Source: Limosilactobacillus kribbianus (GTDB lineage: Bacteria; Bacillota; Bacilli; Lactobacillales; Lactobacillaceae). From it: 64,000 nt of DNA. Location: positions 1 to 64,000 of the forward strand of contig NZ_JAOVYZ010000003.1 of NCBI RefSeq assembly GCF_026413145.1, in the 5' to 3' direction. The notes below the pieces were generated by a model. That model did not search any database and was not told the origin of the DNA. It saw nothing but the letters and a program-made list of their open reading frames with translations. A program made the position numbers and the translations under genes. Shown here one piece after another: positions 48,628 to 59,075 of this stretch (within the stretch, counting starts at the first letter, position 1; the number at the start of each line of letters is the position of its first letter).

Positions 48628-49545
48628 CTAATCTCCTTCAATAATTCCATATTTATCCCTTGCCAATAACTGATCGGCAACCTGCTTGCCAACTCCAGGA
48701 TTATCGGCAGGAATCTTTTCTTCTTTCAACACGTGTTCACCATTTGGTGAGGCGATTAAGCCGTCGAAGAACAGCTGACCAAACTGGGCATAGGCATGCC
48801 CACCAATTGGGAAGTTACAGCTGCCGCCAAGTTCCCGCATAAATTCACGTTCAATCTGAATGCACTTTGCCGACTGCGGGTCATTAATCTGGTCAAGCAT
48901 CTGCCGAATCGGCGCATCGTCTTTCCGACATTCAATTGCGAGACAACCCTGCCCAACAGCTGGCACAATGACATTCTTGAGCTGCAAAACGTGGTAAGCA
49001 CTCAGGTCGACTTGGAGCCGCTTTAGCCCCGCTTCGGCCAAAATCACACCATCCAGGTGCTCAGTGTCAATTTTCTTCAGCCTAGTATCTATATTACCTC
49101 TGATCGGCACAATTTTTAAGTCTGGGCGGGCATTTAATAACTGCCCCTGCCGGCGCAAACTATTGGTTCCAACCCGGGCTCCCTGTGGCAGATCCGCGAT
49201 ACTGGAAAAGGCCTGCCGGCTGACTAAACAGTCAAAGGGCGAGACCCGTTTCGGGAAGGCTCCTAAAATCAGGTCAGCGGGCAAAACCGGCATCACGTCC
49301 TTGAGGCTGTGAACCGCAAAGTCGATTGTGCCGTTCTGCAGTTCCTCTTCGATTTCCTTAACGAAGACCCCCTTGCCACCAATTTTAGATAGGCTGGCCT
49401 GCTGATTACGGTCGCCTTCCGTGATAACATTCTTAATCTCAAAGTCGGTTGTCGGGAAAAGTTTTTGCAAGGCCGCAATGACCAGCTTTGTCTGGGCCAT
49501 TGCCAGCTTACTCTTGCGGCTTCCTACAATTACCTTATTTGTCAT
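48628..49545 (-). CDS. hemC: Hydroxymethylbilane synthase
   Basis: 305 residues. Polymerises four porphobilinogens. [13 protein letters not shown] at the start, the substrate-binding Arg motif [11 protein letters not shown], and the dipyrromethane-cofactor Cys in [13 protein letters not shown] are present. Overlaps hemA by 11 bases. Confidence 0.97.
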   Translation of the reverse strand: MTNKVIVGSRKSKLAMAQTKLVIAALQKLFPTTDFEIKNVITEGDRNQQASLSKIGGKGVFVKEIEEELQNGTIDFAVHSLKDVMPVLPADLILGAFPKRVSPFDCLVSRQAFSSIADLPQGARVGTNSLRRQGQLLNARPDLKIVPIRGNIDTRLKKIDTEHLDGVILAEAGLKRLQVDLSAYHVLQLKNVIVPAVGQGCLAIECRKDDAPIRQMLDQINDPQSAKCIQIEREFMRELGGSCNFPIGGHAYAQFGQLFFDGLIASPNGEHVLKEEKIPADNPGVGKQVADQLLARDKYGIIEGD

Positions 49546-50803
49546 TTTGCTGATTCTCCACCTTTAAATTATCCATTCCAAAGATCTTGCAGAAGAAGTC
49601 GATGTCAGCCGTTGCTCCCGGTGTAATCGACAATTCCTTGATCTCCTTGATTGGTCCCTTGATCATCTGATTGATGATGCTCTTCATGTGCTTGCTAATG
49701 ACCTTGCGCTCATGAGCATCCAGTTCCGGGAGCTTCCGCAGCAAACTATCATAAGCCGTTGCCTCAATTTTTAAGGAGTGCTCACGAAGGCCTCTGATTA
49801 CCGGCACAATGTGAAGCTGCTTTTCCCAGACATAGAAATCATGAACCTCGTTGGGCACTTCTGCGGCAATTTTAGCCAGCATCTGCTTCTTCTTTTCATC
49901 GTTGGCATCGAGGATCGAGTGCAAGTTATCAATGTCGTAGTAGTCGACATCACTCTTGGGGTCAACTGCCACATTGCGCGGAACTCCCAGATCAACGATA
50001 ATCGTTTCGGTGTCCGCTTTGGCCTTATAAAGTGGCTGCTTGACTGAAGCGGCAAAGACAGCCGCGTCAGCCTCGGCAACGGCATCGTCGAGCTGGTCAA
50101 AGGGGCGCGACTCCACAACCCCTTGCAGCTTGTCCGCAATCGCTTCGGCCTTACTGTTGGTCCGATTGAGCAGCGTTACCTTGCTAAAGCCCATGTTGCT
50201 GGCGTTGTAGGCAGTGTGCTTGCCAATCTGGCCCATTCCGATCACGGCCAAGGTTTTCCCGCTGAGTGAACCAAAATCGGTCTTGATCTGGTGCAGCCCC
50301 GCTTGTCCCGAAGATTGGGCCAGCTCACTCACCCGGTACTTGGTGTGCATTTTCTTGGAGAAGGTGATTGCCTGCCGGAAGAGGTGATTCAAAATGGCCC
50401 CCGTTGTGCCTTGCTCGTCGGCAACTTGGAAGGCGTTCTTCATCTGCCCCAAAATCTGCGGTTCGCCTTTAATAAGCGAATCGAGCCCGGTAATGACCCG
50501 AAAAAGATGCTCGGCGGTTTCTTCCCGCGTATTAATTGTCACATACTGGCTAAAGTCGTCGACCGTGTAGTGGAACCATTCCGCCAGAAAACGCTTGATA
50601 TAGTAGCGCCCTGTATGAATTTGATCGACCACCGCGTAGACTTCGGTCCGGTTGCAGGTCGAAATCAATAAATTTTCCAGGATACTCTTTTCGCTGTTCA
50701 GCAATTGGTCGGCTTTCGGTACTTCTTCAGCCGAAAACGAAAATTTCTCCCGTAGTTCAATTGGTAATTGATGATAATTCAAGCTCACACACATCAAATA
50801 CAT
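49535..50803 (-). CDS. hemA: Glutamyl-tRNA reductase
   Basis: 422 residues. First enzyme of the C5 route. Catalytic Cys in ISTCNRTEVYA (about residue 49), Rossmann motif VIGMGQIGKHTAYNA, and a C-terminal dimerisation helix region. ATG 50803 with AAGGAG 11 bases upstream, at the end of the preceding gene. Confidence 0.97.
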   Translation of the reverse strand: MYLMCVSLNYHQLPIELREKFSFSAEEVPKADQLLNSEKSILENLLISTCNRTEVYAVVDQIHTGRYYIKRFLAEWFHYTVDDFSQYVTINTREETAEHLFRVITGLDSLIKGEPQILGQMKNAFQVADEQGTTGAILNHLFRQAITFSKKMHTKYRVSELAQSSGQAGLHQIKTDFGSLSGKTLAVIGMGQIGKHTAYNASNMGFSKVTLLNRTNSKAEAIADKLQGVVESRPFDQLDDAVAEADAAVFAASVKQPLYKAKADTETIIVDLGVPRNVAVDPKSDVDYYDIDNLHSILDANDEKKKQMLAKIAAEVPNEVHDFYVWEKQLHIVPVIRGLREHSLKIEATAYDSLLRKLPELDAHERKVISKHMKSIINQMIKGPIKEIKELSITPGATADIDFFCKIFGMDNLKVENQQNDK

Positions 50804-50805
50804 TC

Positions 50806-51267
50806 TTACTCAAACTCCTTATGAAACTTCTGATTAATCCAGTCCTTGATCTCATTCTTGAACTTTTTGGCCGCACTTGGTGATTTGCCAAGCGTCGAAA
50901 CGCTAATAAACATATCATCCGCATTCAGCGTTGCCAGATTGTAAAAGTCAGAATTGTTTTTGTCGCTGGTGTTATTAACTAGTTGAAAATGAGTGGCCTC
51001 GGCCTTGACCTGGTCGTTGACGGCCCGGTCATCCGTACAGGCAATAATCATATCCATTTCTTCAACATACTTGCGTTGGTAGGTATCTTGAATCCAGTCA
51101 ATCTTGGTCTGATCGATTCCTTCCGTTAGGACCGGACTGATTACCGTGGGTTTGACGCCCGCTCCGATCAATTTTTTGATCTTTCGCCGGGCCACCTTTC
51201 CGCCGCCAATGACAGCCACCCGTTTTTCCGTCAGATTTAAGATAATTGGGTATGGTGCCTTCATCAT
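50806..51267 (-). CDS. Precorrin-2 dehydrogenase (SirC/Met8-like)
   Basis: 153 residues. NAD-binding motif VAVIGGGKVARRKIKKL near the start; length matches the single-domain SirC/YlnF type. It oxidises precorrin-2 to sirohydrochlorin, the substrate of CbiK. Annotated sirA in the L. reuteri cluster from memory. The start is ATG 51267 or the adjacent ATG 51264; GAGGG of the ribosome site overlaps the cbiP stop. Confidence 0.9.
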   Translation of the reverse strand: MMKAPYPIILNLTEKRVAVIGGGKVARRKIKKLIGAGVKPTVISPVLTEGIDQTKIDWIQDTYQRKYVEEMDMIIACTDDRAVNDQVKAEATHFQLVNNTSDKNNSDFYNLATLNADDMFISVSTLGKSPSAAKKFKNEIKDWINQKFHKEFE

Positions 51268-51279
51268 TATAATCATCCC

Positions 51280-52782
51280 TCATTTTTCTGATTCCTGCAG
51301 AATTTGCTTCAGTTTTTCCATGTCAACGTTTTCCGCAAATAGTCGGGCCAGGCGTTCATACTGCTGGTCTTTGTATTCACTGATTGAGACGTTTGTGTTC
51401 ACCAGTGGAGCCAATCCCTTAGCAGTCCGAATCTTGTTGAGCAGGTGCCGGGTCCAGTACGGGTTGTCAAAGATCCCGTGAAGGTAGGTCCCGATAACGG
51501 TCCCGTCGTTATTCACGGCACCGTCTTCGCGCCGTTCCGGTTGACCGTTCGTTTCTTGGATTTCCGCAAAGGGGGTGGCGTTTAAGCCCAGTTTCGTTGT
51601 TCCCATGTGGATTTCATAACCCTTAAGTTCATAATTTTTCCGCTTGGCAACCGCCTGAGTCGTCGTCTTTTGTTCGTTAAAGATGGTTTCAGTATCCAGC
51701 AGTCCCAGACCGGCCTGTTCTTTAATCGGGGATTCAATTCCCTCTGGATCATGCAGCATCCGACCAAGAATCTGGTAGCCGCCACAGATGCCAACCACGA
51801 TACTGCCATCCTCGTGGGCATGAATGATTGCGTCGGCCAAGCCATTCTTCTTCAGCGCGGCCAAGTCCTCATTTGTGTTCTTGCTTCCCGGCAGGATCAA
51901 TAAGTCGGGATTCCCCAGCTCCTCTGCCTTTAAAACGTAACGGACCGAAACGTCCGGCTGAATCTTGAGGCTGTGAATATCGGTGAAATTGGAAATCTTG
52001 TCAAGGTCAATCACGGCCACATCAATTGCTTTGGAAGTGTTCTTCTGGCGCGGCTTGCGCGTCAGGGAAACGCTGTCCTCCTCGTCGATATCGATGTCAC
52101 TCATCGGCAGAACCCCGATGACGGGAACCCCGGTGAGCTTTTCAATCATCTTGTTACCGGGTTCCAAAAGGGTCTTGTCGCCACGGAACTTGTTGATGAT
52201 GATCCCCTTGATCCGTTGCTGATCTTCCTTTGGCATCAGCTTGATCGTCCCGTAAATCGAGGCGAAGACGCCACCCTTATCAATATCCGCGACCAGAATC
52301 ACCGGAGCATCCGCCATTTTGGCCATCCCCATGTTGACGATGTCATTCTCGTTCAGGTTGATCTCGGCCGGGCTGCCGGCCCCTTCCAGCACCATCACGT
52401 CGTTTTCCGCCGCCAGGGTCTGGTAGGCCTGCATAATCTGCGGAATGAGCTGAGGCTTGAACTTGTAGTAACTGGCCGCATCCATATCGGCCAGGACCTT
52501 GCCCATCACAATTACCTGGGAGTCCTTGTCGGTGGAAGGCTTTAAGAGGATCGGGTTCATGCGAACGTCCGGGTTAATCCGCGCCGCCTCGGCCTGATAG
52601 ACCTGAGCGCGTCCCATCTCGTCCCCCTTATCAGTGATAAAGGAATTCAGCGCCATGTTTTGGGATTTAAATGGTGCAACTTTCTTTCCCTGGTTGGCTA
52701 AGATCCGGCAGACCGCGGCCGCTAACCAACTTTTACCAGCATCGGATGCCGTTCCTTGAAACATCACTGATTGTACTCCCAT
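51280..52782 (-). CDS. cbiP: Cobyric acid synthase
   Basis: 500 residues. The N-terminal dethiobiotin-synthetase-like ATPase starts with FQGTASDAGKSWLAAAVCRI. The C-terminal class I amidotransferase has its Cys in VVGICGGYQILGR and His in GTYLHGIFDN. It amidates four side chains of the corrin ring. ATG 52782 follows GGAGGA. Confidence 0.96.
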   Translation of the reverse strand: MGVQSVMFQGTASDAGKSWLAAAVCRILANQGKKVAPFKSQNMALNSFITDKGDEMGRAQVYQAEAARINPDVRMNPILLKPSTDKDSQVIVMGKVLADMDAASYYKFKPQLIPQIMQAYQTLAAENDVMVLEGAGSPAEINLNENDIVNMGMAKMADAPVILVADIDKGGVFASIYGTIKLMPKEDQQRIKGIIINKFRGDKTLLEPGNKMIEKLTGVPVIGVLPMSDIDIDEEDSVSLTRKPRQKNTSKAIDVAVIDLDKISNFTDIHSLKIQPDVSVRYVLKAEELGNPDLLILPGSKNTNEDLAALKKNGLADAIIHAHEDGSIVVGICGGYQILGRMLHDPEGIESPIKEQAGLGLLDTETIFNEQKTTTQAVAKRKNYELKGYEIHMGTTKLGLNATPFAEIQETNGQPERREDGAVNNDGTVIGTYLHGIFDNPYWTRHLLNKIRTAKGLAPLVNTNVSISEYKDQQYERLARLFAENVDMEKLKQILQESEK

Positions 52783-52865
52783 GACTATTCCTCCAATTGC
52801 TAATTATTATCAATATGTACAACAACAAGGGCGCACTGCGTCCCTGTCGTTAATGGCTTTAAGCC
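52783..52865 (-). other. cbiO-cbiP gap with a small hairpin
   Basis: 83 bases, the longest gap in the cbi block apart from the terminator region. The minus strand can form AGGGACGC / GCGCCCT with one mismatch, followed by TTGTTGTTG. This could be a weak terminator or an RNA processing site. Confidence 0.4.
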
Positions 52866-53678
52866 TTAATTATGTTTGCGTCCTTCGTTAGCAAACAGCT
52901 CCTGTTCGCTATCATAGAGCGGTAAGCCGAGCTTTTGGTGAATTTTCACCAACCACGGCTGCTCCAGTTTATTTTCCTTTAACAGCTGCTCGTCGTTAAA
53001 GACTTCCCGTTTACCACCCTGGGCCAAAATTTTGCCATCGCCAAGCAGGTAGAGATAATCGCAAACCTCATACATGAAATCCATGTCGTGGCTCGACAAA
53101 ATAATGTGCTGACCGTTAGCAACCAGCTTTTGAATCAACATTTTCATCCGTAGCCGTCCATCTGGATCAAGGCCCGACGTCGGCTCATCAAGCAGGATCC
53201 ATTCCGAGCCAATCACCATGATGCCGGCAATTGCCACCCGCTTTTTCTGCCCCCCACTCAGGTACTGAATTGGACGGTCCTTGAGCGGCAAAATATCCAG
53301 TTCTTTGAGGACCCGTTCGACCTTGGCCTGAATCTCATCAGCCGGAACCTTCAGATTATGCAGGGCAAAGGCAACGTCATCCTTCACAATTGAATAGAAG
53401 ATCTGCTGATCCGAATTCTGAAAGACGATCCCGATTTTTCTGCGCAGGGCCCGCAAACCCTTCTTAGAATACTCGACCGGTTGGCCATCAACAAGAATTT
53501 CCCCGCCGGTTGGTTTCAGCTCACCAACCAGGTTCAAAAACAGTGTCGACTTTCCGGCCCCGTTGTGCCCCATGATGCCGATCACCTTGTGACTGTCGGC
53601 ACCGATCTTTAATGAAATATCATCTAGGATCTGGTGCTTGTCATCATAACTAAAACTGAGATGCTTTAACTCTATCAC
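52866..53678 (-). CDS. cbiO: Cobalt ECF transporter ATPase
   Basis: 270 residues. Walker A GIMGHNGAGKSTLFLN, signature YLSGGQKKRVAIAG, Walker B WILLDEPTSGLD. Energises CbiMNQ cobalt import. Start GTG 53678 with AGGAGG seven bases upstream; no better ATG exists in frame. Confidence 0.95.
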   Translation of the reverse strand: MIELKHLSFSYDDKHQILDDISLKIGADSHKVIGIMGHNGAGKSTLFLNLVGELKPTGGEILVDGQPVEYSKKGLRALRRKIGIVFQNSDQQIFYSIVKDDVAFALHNLKVPADEIQAKVERVLKELDILPLKDRPIQYLSGGQKKRVAIAGIMVIGSEWILLDEPTSGLDPDGRLRMKMLIQKLVANGQHIILSSHDMDFMYEVCDYLYLLGDGKILAQGGKREVFNDEQLLKENKLEQPWLVKIHQKLGLPLYDSEQELFANEGRKHN

Positions 53679-53689
53679 ACATATCCCTC

Positions 53690-54367
53690 CTAGATGTAAA
53701 ATTCGCCATCGTACAACTTCGCATCGAGCGCCTTGGTCATCATCTCATAATTGATGATGACCTGCTCAAATAGCATTTTGGCCAGAATCCCCGAAGAATG
53801 AATCATGAGGCTAAAGGAGTCGTAGCCAAAACGCAACTTTTGCGCCCGATGGATTTGTTCAAAGGCATCCACGAAGATGAAGATGAACCGATACATCAGC
53901 ATCGTCACTTCAATCATCATTCGTGGAAAATGAGCGGCCTTTAAGACCTGTAAAATCTGGGTAAAGGGGGTCGTCAAAGCAAACCAGTAGGTGCAGACAA
54001 TTGCCGCCATGCACTGCAGCGCCATCCGGCCGGCCCGTGGCATCATCACCTTGGCCATTCCCAGGTAAACGCTGCCGAGCTTAATCGGCCAAATCAGTGT
54101 TGATTTTTGACTGGAAATCGTCACGACAATCCCGATAATACTGAGTAGAACAAAGGGAATGATTGCATAAAACCAACTGATATAACGCTTCACGGAAACC
54201 TTGGTGACATAAATCGTAATGATTGCAACAACCACGAGGACGACTGCTTTAAGCCATAGCAAGGGCTGAAAGGCAAGTACGATCCCCGCCAGCCACAAGA
54301 GTGCTTTGAGTTTCGGTGACCAATCAACGATTCGGTTTTCATAAGCGTATTTATCAATACTTAACAC
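53690..54367 (-). CDS. cbiQ: Cobalt ECF transporter transmembrane protein
   Basis: 225 residues with about four to five hydrophobic segments and the coupling-helix region AAHFPRMMIEVTMLMYRF. Start GTG 54367 with GGTGA upstream. It couples CbiO to the CbiM substrate component. Confidence 0.93.
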   Translation of the reverse strand: MLSIDKYAYENRIVDWSPKLKALLWLAGIVLAFQPLLWLKAVVLVVVAIITIYVTKVSVKRYISWFYAIIPFVLLSIIGIVVTISSQKSTLIWPIKLGSVYLGMAKVMMPRAGRMALQCMAAIVCTYWFALTTPFTQILQVLKAAHFPRMMIEVTMLMYRFIFIFVDAFEQIHRAQKLRFGYDSFSLMIHSSGILAKMLFEQVIINYEMMTKALDAKLYDGEFYI

Positions 54368-54388
54368 GAATAGTCACCACTTTCTTCG

Positions 54389-54712
54389 CTACTTTTCTGT
54401 TTTTGGTTCGGCCTCTTGCTTACTCTTAGCTTCAAGAGCCTTCTTCTTACCGTGGGCTGAACCAATAAAGTAGCAGATAACCCCCGTTCCAAGTGAACCC
54501 TGGACCGTAAAGAGCAGACTTTCGATTTCACCCGACGGTGGCGTCCAAACTGGGTGGGCCCAAACCTTGTAACTTGGATCGTACTTTTTGATCTGTTCCG
54601 TCCCTTGGTCGTCACTACCACCGTAGGATCCCTTAACAAAGATGAACGGGATCAGAACCAGCAGGATTACGCAGATCAATAGAATGATATTGATTTTCGT
54701 CCGTTTTTTCAT
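54389..54712 (-). CDS. cbiN: Cobalt transport protein CbiN
   Basis: 107 residues, two membrane segments with an extracytoplasmic loop between them (about residues 8-28 and 70-88). The C-terminus is charged and Lys/Glu rich. ATG 54712 follows AAGGAG; the frame is open seven codons further. Overlaps cbiM by four bases. Confidence 0.9.
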   Translation of the reverse strand: MKKRTKINIILLICVILLVLIPFIFVKGSYGGSDDQGTEQIKKYDPSYKVWAHPVWTPPSGEIESLLFTVQGSLGTGVICYFIGSAHGKKKALEAKSKQEAEPKTEK

Positions 54713-55452
54713 TGCAGAGCAGACTCCTTCCACAGATCGTTACTAATTACTAAGTTGTAAACAATCACAGTTAACAGCCCTTCAGCAATTGCCAGCGGAA
54801 TTTGGGTAACGGCATAGATTCCTAAGAACTTAATCAGGGCCGCACCAACCCCCCCGTTTGGATCAGGGAAGACGATCGCAAGCTGGAACGCAGTAGTAAC
54901 GTAGGTCGACCAGTCGGCAAACATAGCACAGAGGAAGAGGGAGACAGACCGGTTAACCTTTAGTGCCCGGCACAGCTTCCAAACTGCAAACCCAACGATG
55001 GGGCCAACAATTGTCATTGAGAATTCGTTGGCGCCCAGCGTGGTCAAACCACCGTGTGCCAATAAGAGGGCCTGGAATAAGAGCACAATGACCCCTAAGA
55101 CGGCCATAACTCCAGGGCCGAACATCACAGTCCCCAGGCCGACACCAGTTGGGTGTGAACAAGAACCCGTTACTGATGGCAGCTTCAAAGATGACAGGAC
55201 AAAGACAAAGGCCCCACAGAGTGCCAGCATCACCTTCGCGTTCGGCACACCGGAGTTCACAATCTTGTACATCCGGTATAGCCCATAGATAAAGAATGGC
55301 GTGGCTACTGCAAACCAAAAGATACACCATTTCGGTGGCAACATTCCTTCCATGATATGCATCGCGTGTGCCGTCGTTGGGTAGGCCAGCGCGTATGCAA
55401 AACCAATGGCCAGGAACATTAAAAATTTACGGTATTTTTTAACTAATTCCAT
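54709..55452 (-). CDS. cbiM: Cobalt ECF transporter substrate component
   Basis: 247 residues. An N-terminal signal-like helix ends PTTAHA just ahead of [10 protein letters not shown]. In CbiM the mature N-terminus Met-His binds Co2+, so cleavage after AHA is expected. Several membrane segments follow, with the conserved [19 protein letters not shown] 55452; the GTG one codon earlier overlaps the cbiL stop. Confidence 0.95.
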   Translation of the reverse strand: MELVKKYRKFLMFLAIGFAYALAYPTTAHAMHIMEGMLPPKWCIFWFAVATPFFIYGLYRMYKIVNSGVPNAKVMLALCGAFVFVLSSLKLPSVTGSCSHPTGVGLGTVMFGPGVMAVLGVIVLLFQALLLAHGGLTTLGANEFSMTIVGPIVGFAVWKLCRALKVNRSVSLFLCAMFADWSTYVTTAFQLAIVFPDPNGGVGAALIKFLGIYAVTQIPLAIAEGLLTVIVYNLVISNDLWKESALQ

Positions 55453-55454
55453 CA

Positions 55455-56156
55455 CTATTTTCCTTCTCTTTTCTTTAATAATGCGGTCGTGAAGTATGGC
55501 AGCTGATCATCTGCCGAGTAATCTGACAATTTTTTGACCCGTTGCGTCGGCATCGATGCATTTTCGACCACAATTGTCTTCTCTAACAAGTTTCTTGCTT
55601 GCAAAATCTGGAAAACTTTTTTAAAATTAGTGGCGATCTTCATAATGACAACGTTATCATTAAGGTCAATTATTTTAGCTAACTTTTCTTCGTCAGCGGT
55701 TGCGGGCACGATTTCCAGCGATTCCTCATCAAGCATCAGCGGAATCGACTGACTGGCTGCAATTTGGCTGAAGGAAGAAATCCCAGCAATCGTCTGCACG
55801 TCAATTTCCTGCATTAACATGTCGGCGATATAGCTAAAGGTGCTATAAACGGATGGATCACCGAGGGTCAGGAAGCCAACATTTTGGCCGTCCTGAACAT
55901 CGTTCTTGATCTCCGCAGCAATTTCACGCCAACTTTTCATTTTGGTATCCCAATCGTTTACCATTGGAAAGTGGCGTTTTTTTATTGTCAAATCAGCTGG
56001 CAGGTAAGGCGCCGCGATCTTTTCAGCAACACTCTTGCTCCCCCGGTGTGCCTGGGGAGTGTAGAGAATGTCGAGCTTCTTAATCGTTTCAACGGCCTTC
56101 ACCGTCAGCAGTTCGCTATCTCCGGGGCCAACCCCAATTCCATAAAAACTAGCCAT
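55455..56156 (-). CDS. cbiL: Cobalt-precorrin-2 C20-methyltransferase
   Basis: 233 residues, SAM-dependent tetrapyrrole methylase fold. [16 protein letters not shown] at the start and [15 protein letters not shown] are the conserved loops. Start ATG 56156 behind AAAGGAGGTG; it overlaps cbiK by eight bases. Confidence 0.95.
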   Translation of the reverse strand: MASFYGIGVGPGDSELLTVKAVETIKKLDILYTPQAHRGSKSVAEKIAAPYLPADLTIKKRHFPMVNDWDTKMKSWREIAAEIKNDVQDGQNVGFLTLGDPSVYSTFSYIADMLMQEIDVQTIAGISSFSQIAASQSIPLMLDEESLEIVPATADEEKLAKIIDLNDNVVIMKIATNFKKVFQILQARNLLEKTIVVENASMPTQRVKKLSDYSADDQLPYFTTALLKKREGK

Positions 56157-56937
56157 CAATTTCACCTCCTTTCAATGTTGTTGTCAGCTTTTCAACAAAC
56201 ATCTGCTGAATCTCGGGATATTCGCCCAGGCCCTTCAAGACCGGATGCGCAACGATCCCGTGATCCTTTAAGATGCTCTTCCACGAATCCGGCTCGTCGG
56301 ATGCCATGTCATTATGGGCATGGTTACCGGCCACCATCATCAGTGGCTGCATGAAGACCTTGCTGATGCCGGCGTGTTCAAGGCGCTTGAGCTCGTCCTC
56401 GATATCAGGATAGCTCTCGACCGCGCCGACGTAGCTCTTGGTGCCCATCAGCATGTGGTCAAGGCAGGCATAGGTCGTAAAGGCACTGTGGGCGGTCCCG
56501 TGACCCATCCACAAGATGGCCTTGCCGGACGGCAGGTAGGCGCTCTGCTTCTTGAGGAAATCCGTCATTTGTTGAAAGTCCTCGAAGGTATCCAGCAGCG
56601 GCTGCGTGCATTGCAGAAGCTTGAACTGATCCTGGTAGTCCGCCACGACCTGCTTGACAATTCCGTATTCAATCCCGGGAATAATGTGGAGGGATTGGAC
56701 AACCACCTCTTCGTAACCTTGAGCGGCCAGCTTTTTCAGCGCGGTGGCGGGATCGTCAATCGTTAGATTCTCTTTTTCCTGAATCCGCCGTCGAACAATC
56801 TTGGACGTAAAGGCCCGAAAAACGTCATAGTCGGGAAAGGCCTTACCCAGGGCTTTTTCGGTCGCGCCGATGGTCTTTTCCCGGGTTTCCGGATAGGTGG
56901 TCCCGAAACTTACTGCTAAAATTGCTTTTTTAGTCAA
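56149..56937 (-). CDS. cbiK: Sirohydrochlorin cobaltochelatase
   Basis: 262 residues from TTG 56937, matching the usual CbiK length. GAGGAG lies seven bases upstream, and TTGACTAA overlaps the cobA stop. The metal His residues are in LWMGHGTAHSAF and VAGNHAHNDM. It inserts Co2+ into sirohydrochlorin, the hallmark of the anaerobic (cobalt-early) route. Confidence 0.94.
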   Translation of the reverse strand: MTKKAILAVSFGTTYPETREKTIGATEKALGKAFPDYDVFRAFTSKIVRRRIQEKENLTIDDPATALKKLAAQGYEEVVVQSLHIIPGIEYGIVKQVVADYQDQFKLLQCTQPLLDTFEDFQQMTDFLKKQSAYLPSGKAILWMGHGTAHSAFTTYACLDHMLMGTKSYVGAVESYPDIEDELKRLEHAGISKVFMQPLMMVAGNHAHNDMASDEPDSWKSILKDHGIVAHPVLKGLGEYPEIQQMFVEKLTTTLKGGEIDG

Positions 56938-58327
56938 CCGTAAACTCCTCCTCAATTCTTTGAACCGTGGCCGCAACTTTCGGCCGGCAGTCAATTACCT
57001 TTTGGAAACCAGCTTCCTGGGCGGCCTGCTTAATTGTCGGTCCCATCACGAATGCTTTTAGTCCCGCTAATTCGCCGCGCTGCGTTGCGCTCAAAGCGTT
57101 CAGAAAATCATGCAGGCTATCCGTACTTGGGAAGACCACCGCGCTGAACTCGGCCAAATCAAACGGCAGGGAAATTTTCTGCGGCTGTTTTTGGTAGAGA
57201 TCCAAGAAGGTCCCGCCGGCAACCACCGCCTGCCCACTGCCAATTTCGACAAAATTATCAGGCAACTTCACATTCGGCAGGACTCCATCGACGATTAGGC
57301 CCGCCGCCCGCAGATGACGGGCAACTACCCGGTTGGCAGCCAGAATCTTCTTATCAGCCAGGCAACGCAGATCCTTGTCCGCGGCCACCAAGAGCTGAAC
57401 AAATTGGCGATACGCCGCGATGCTGTCAACAAGCAAAGCCGCGGCGTCATCAAGAACCGTCAGGTCAGCGGCCAGCGGCGTCTTCACCGCCCGCCGGTAA
57501 AAGTCGACCGTCGCTCCCCGGTCCGTCAGCTGGTTAAATAAACGCTGCTGCTTGCTGAACGGTACTAAGACATGGACGCCTTGCAGTGGCCACTGAACGT
57601 TCAATTGGGCACTCAACTTCACGACATCCCCGACCACGATCAGGGCCGGCGAGGAAAGGTGCTGTTCTTCAACAATTTGATTGATGGTCGTCAGGTCACC
57701 GATCGCCATCCTTTGCCGCCATTGCGTCGCCCATTGAATAATCGCCACCGGAGTCTGCGGGTCTTTACCATGCGCCACCAGCTGCTGACAGATCGTCGGG
57801 AACTGGGCCATCCCCATCAAGAAGACCAGCGTGCCCTCCTGGTGGGCAATGTTTTCCCAGTCAAGCTGCTTTTGACCATCTTGTTTGTGATGACCGGTAA
57901 TGATGTGAAAGCTGGATGCAAAGTCCCGATGGGTGATCGGAATGCCGACCGCGGCCAAGCCCGCAATTGCACTCGTGATGCCGGGGATGACTTCAAAGTT
58001 GACACCCGCCTTTTCAAGGACCTGGGCCTCTTCGCCACCGCGGCCAAAGACATAGGGATCCCCGGCCTTGAGCCGGACCACCTTTTGACCTTGCTGGGCA
58101 TAGTCTACCAGCATCCGGTTAATCTCTGATTGCTTAACCTTGTGGTGCTGGGGAAGCTTGCCGACATCGATCAGCTTGGCCTGGTCGTTGGTAAACGCCA
58201 GTAATGATGGGTCGATCAGACGATCATATAAGACAACATCGGCCTCACTTAAACGGCGGCGACCAATTAACGTCAACAATTCGGGATCGCCGGGACCGGC
58301 ACCTAAAAGGGTTACTCTACCATTCAT
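56930..58327 (-). CDS. cobA: Fused uroporphyrinogen-III C-methyltransferase / HemD domain
   Basis: 465 residues. Residues 1-245 are a complete SUMT (VTLLGAGPGDPELLTL, RLKAGDPYVFGRGGEEAQ) that makes precorrin-2. Residues about 250-465 are a HemD-like uroporphyrinogen-III synthase, with VVFPSTDSLHDFLNAL and FVMGPTIKQAAQEAG. The same operon has a separate hemD, so the fused domain is a second copy or partner. ATG overlaps the end of cbiJ, with GAGGAAAA upstream. Confidence 0.93.
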   Translation of the reverse strand: MNGRVTLLGAGPGDPELLTLIGRRRLSEADVVLYDRLIDPSLLAFTNDQAKLIDVGKLPQHHKVKQSEINRMLVDYAQQGQKVVRLKAGDPYVFGRGGEEAQVLEKAGVNFEVIPGITSAIAGLAAVGIPITHRDFASSFHIITGHHKQDGQKQLDWENIAHQEGTLVFLMGMAQFPTICQQLVAHGKDPQTPVAIIQWATQWRQRMAIGDLTTINQIVEEQHLSSPALIVVGDVVKLSAQLNVQWPLQGVHVLVPFSKQQRLFNQLTDRGATVDFYRRAVKTPLAADLTVLDDAAALLVDSIAAYRQFVQLLVAADKDLRCLADKKILAANRVVARHLRAAGLIVDGVLPNVKLPDNFVEIGSGQAVVAGGTFLDLYQKQPQKISLPFDLAEFSAVVFPSTDSLHDFLNALSATQRGELAGLKAFVMGPTIKQAAQEAGFQKVIDCRPKVAATVQRIEEEFTVD

Positions 58328-59075
58328 CGTTTTCCTCCAAGTAAGCTTTCAATTCTTCTAAACTAGAAACGACCTGCGGATAATCAATCTGGGGACGGCG
58401 AATAATCACGCACGGAATCGCGAGCTTTTCACAGGCCGCGATTTTTTCTTGCAAGCCGCCCCGCCGGCCACTTTCCTTCGTGACCACGATGTCCGCGCCG
58501 GCATGCCGAAACAGTTCAACATTCAGCGCTACCGAGAAGGGTCCCTGCAAGGCGTCAATCTGGGAGGCGACAAAGCCTGCCGCCGTCAAATTCGTCATTA
58601 CCCGCGTGGTTGGCAAAACTCGGACGTGTAGCCGATCAACACCTAGGCTTTGGGCATAGTCAGGTGCGGTCTTGCTGCCGGTCGACAGGTAGACCTTTCC
58701 GGAAACCGTTTTGAGGTAGGCACAGGCTTCTGTCGTGGAGTCCACCATCTTCAAAGTGATCGCGGCCTTCAGCGCACTCGACCGTTCAAAGCGCAAATAC
58801 GGGATCGCCAGTTTGCTGGCCTGATCAATTGCCAGCTGTGAAATCACCCGGGCAAAGGGGTGGGTCGCATCAAGGATCAGGTTAATCTGATGTTGACGAC
58901 AAAAGGCAGGAAAATTCTCCTCAGTAAAGGTCGTCTTCACCACCGCTGGGGCGTGCTGCTTTGCCAACTCCTCCCCGTAGTCACTAATTACCGAAACGAC
59001 AAAGGGAAGCTGGTGCTTGGCGAGAACATCTGCAACCGCCAGACTTTCGCTTGTCCCACCGAGCAATAAAATCAT
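58317..59075 (-). CDS. cbiJ: Cobalt-precorrin-6A reductase
   Basis: 252 residues, Rossmann-like. ILLLGGTSESLAVADVL at the start, DATHPFARVISQLA and VTKESGRRGGLQEKI are the conserved CobK/CbiJ motifs. NAD(P)H-dependent reduction of the macrocycle. The ATG overlaps the cbiH stop. Confidence 0.93.
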   Translation of the reverse strand: MILLLGGTSESLAVADVLAKHQLPFVVSVISDYGEELAKQHAPAVVKTTFTEENFPAFCRQHQINLILDATHPFARVISQLAIDQASKLAIPYLRFERSSALKAAITLKMVDSTTEACAYLKTVSGKVYLSTGSKTAPDYAQSLGVDRLHVRVLPTTRVMTNLTAAGFVASQIDALQGPFSVALNVELFRHAGADIVVTKESGRRGGLQEKIAACEKLAIPCVIIRRPQIDYPQVVSSLEELKAYLEENDEW

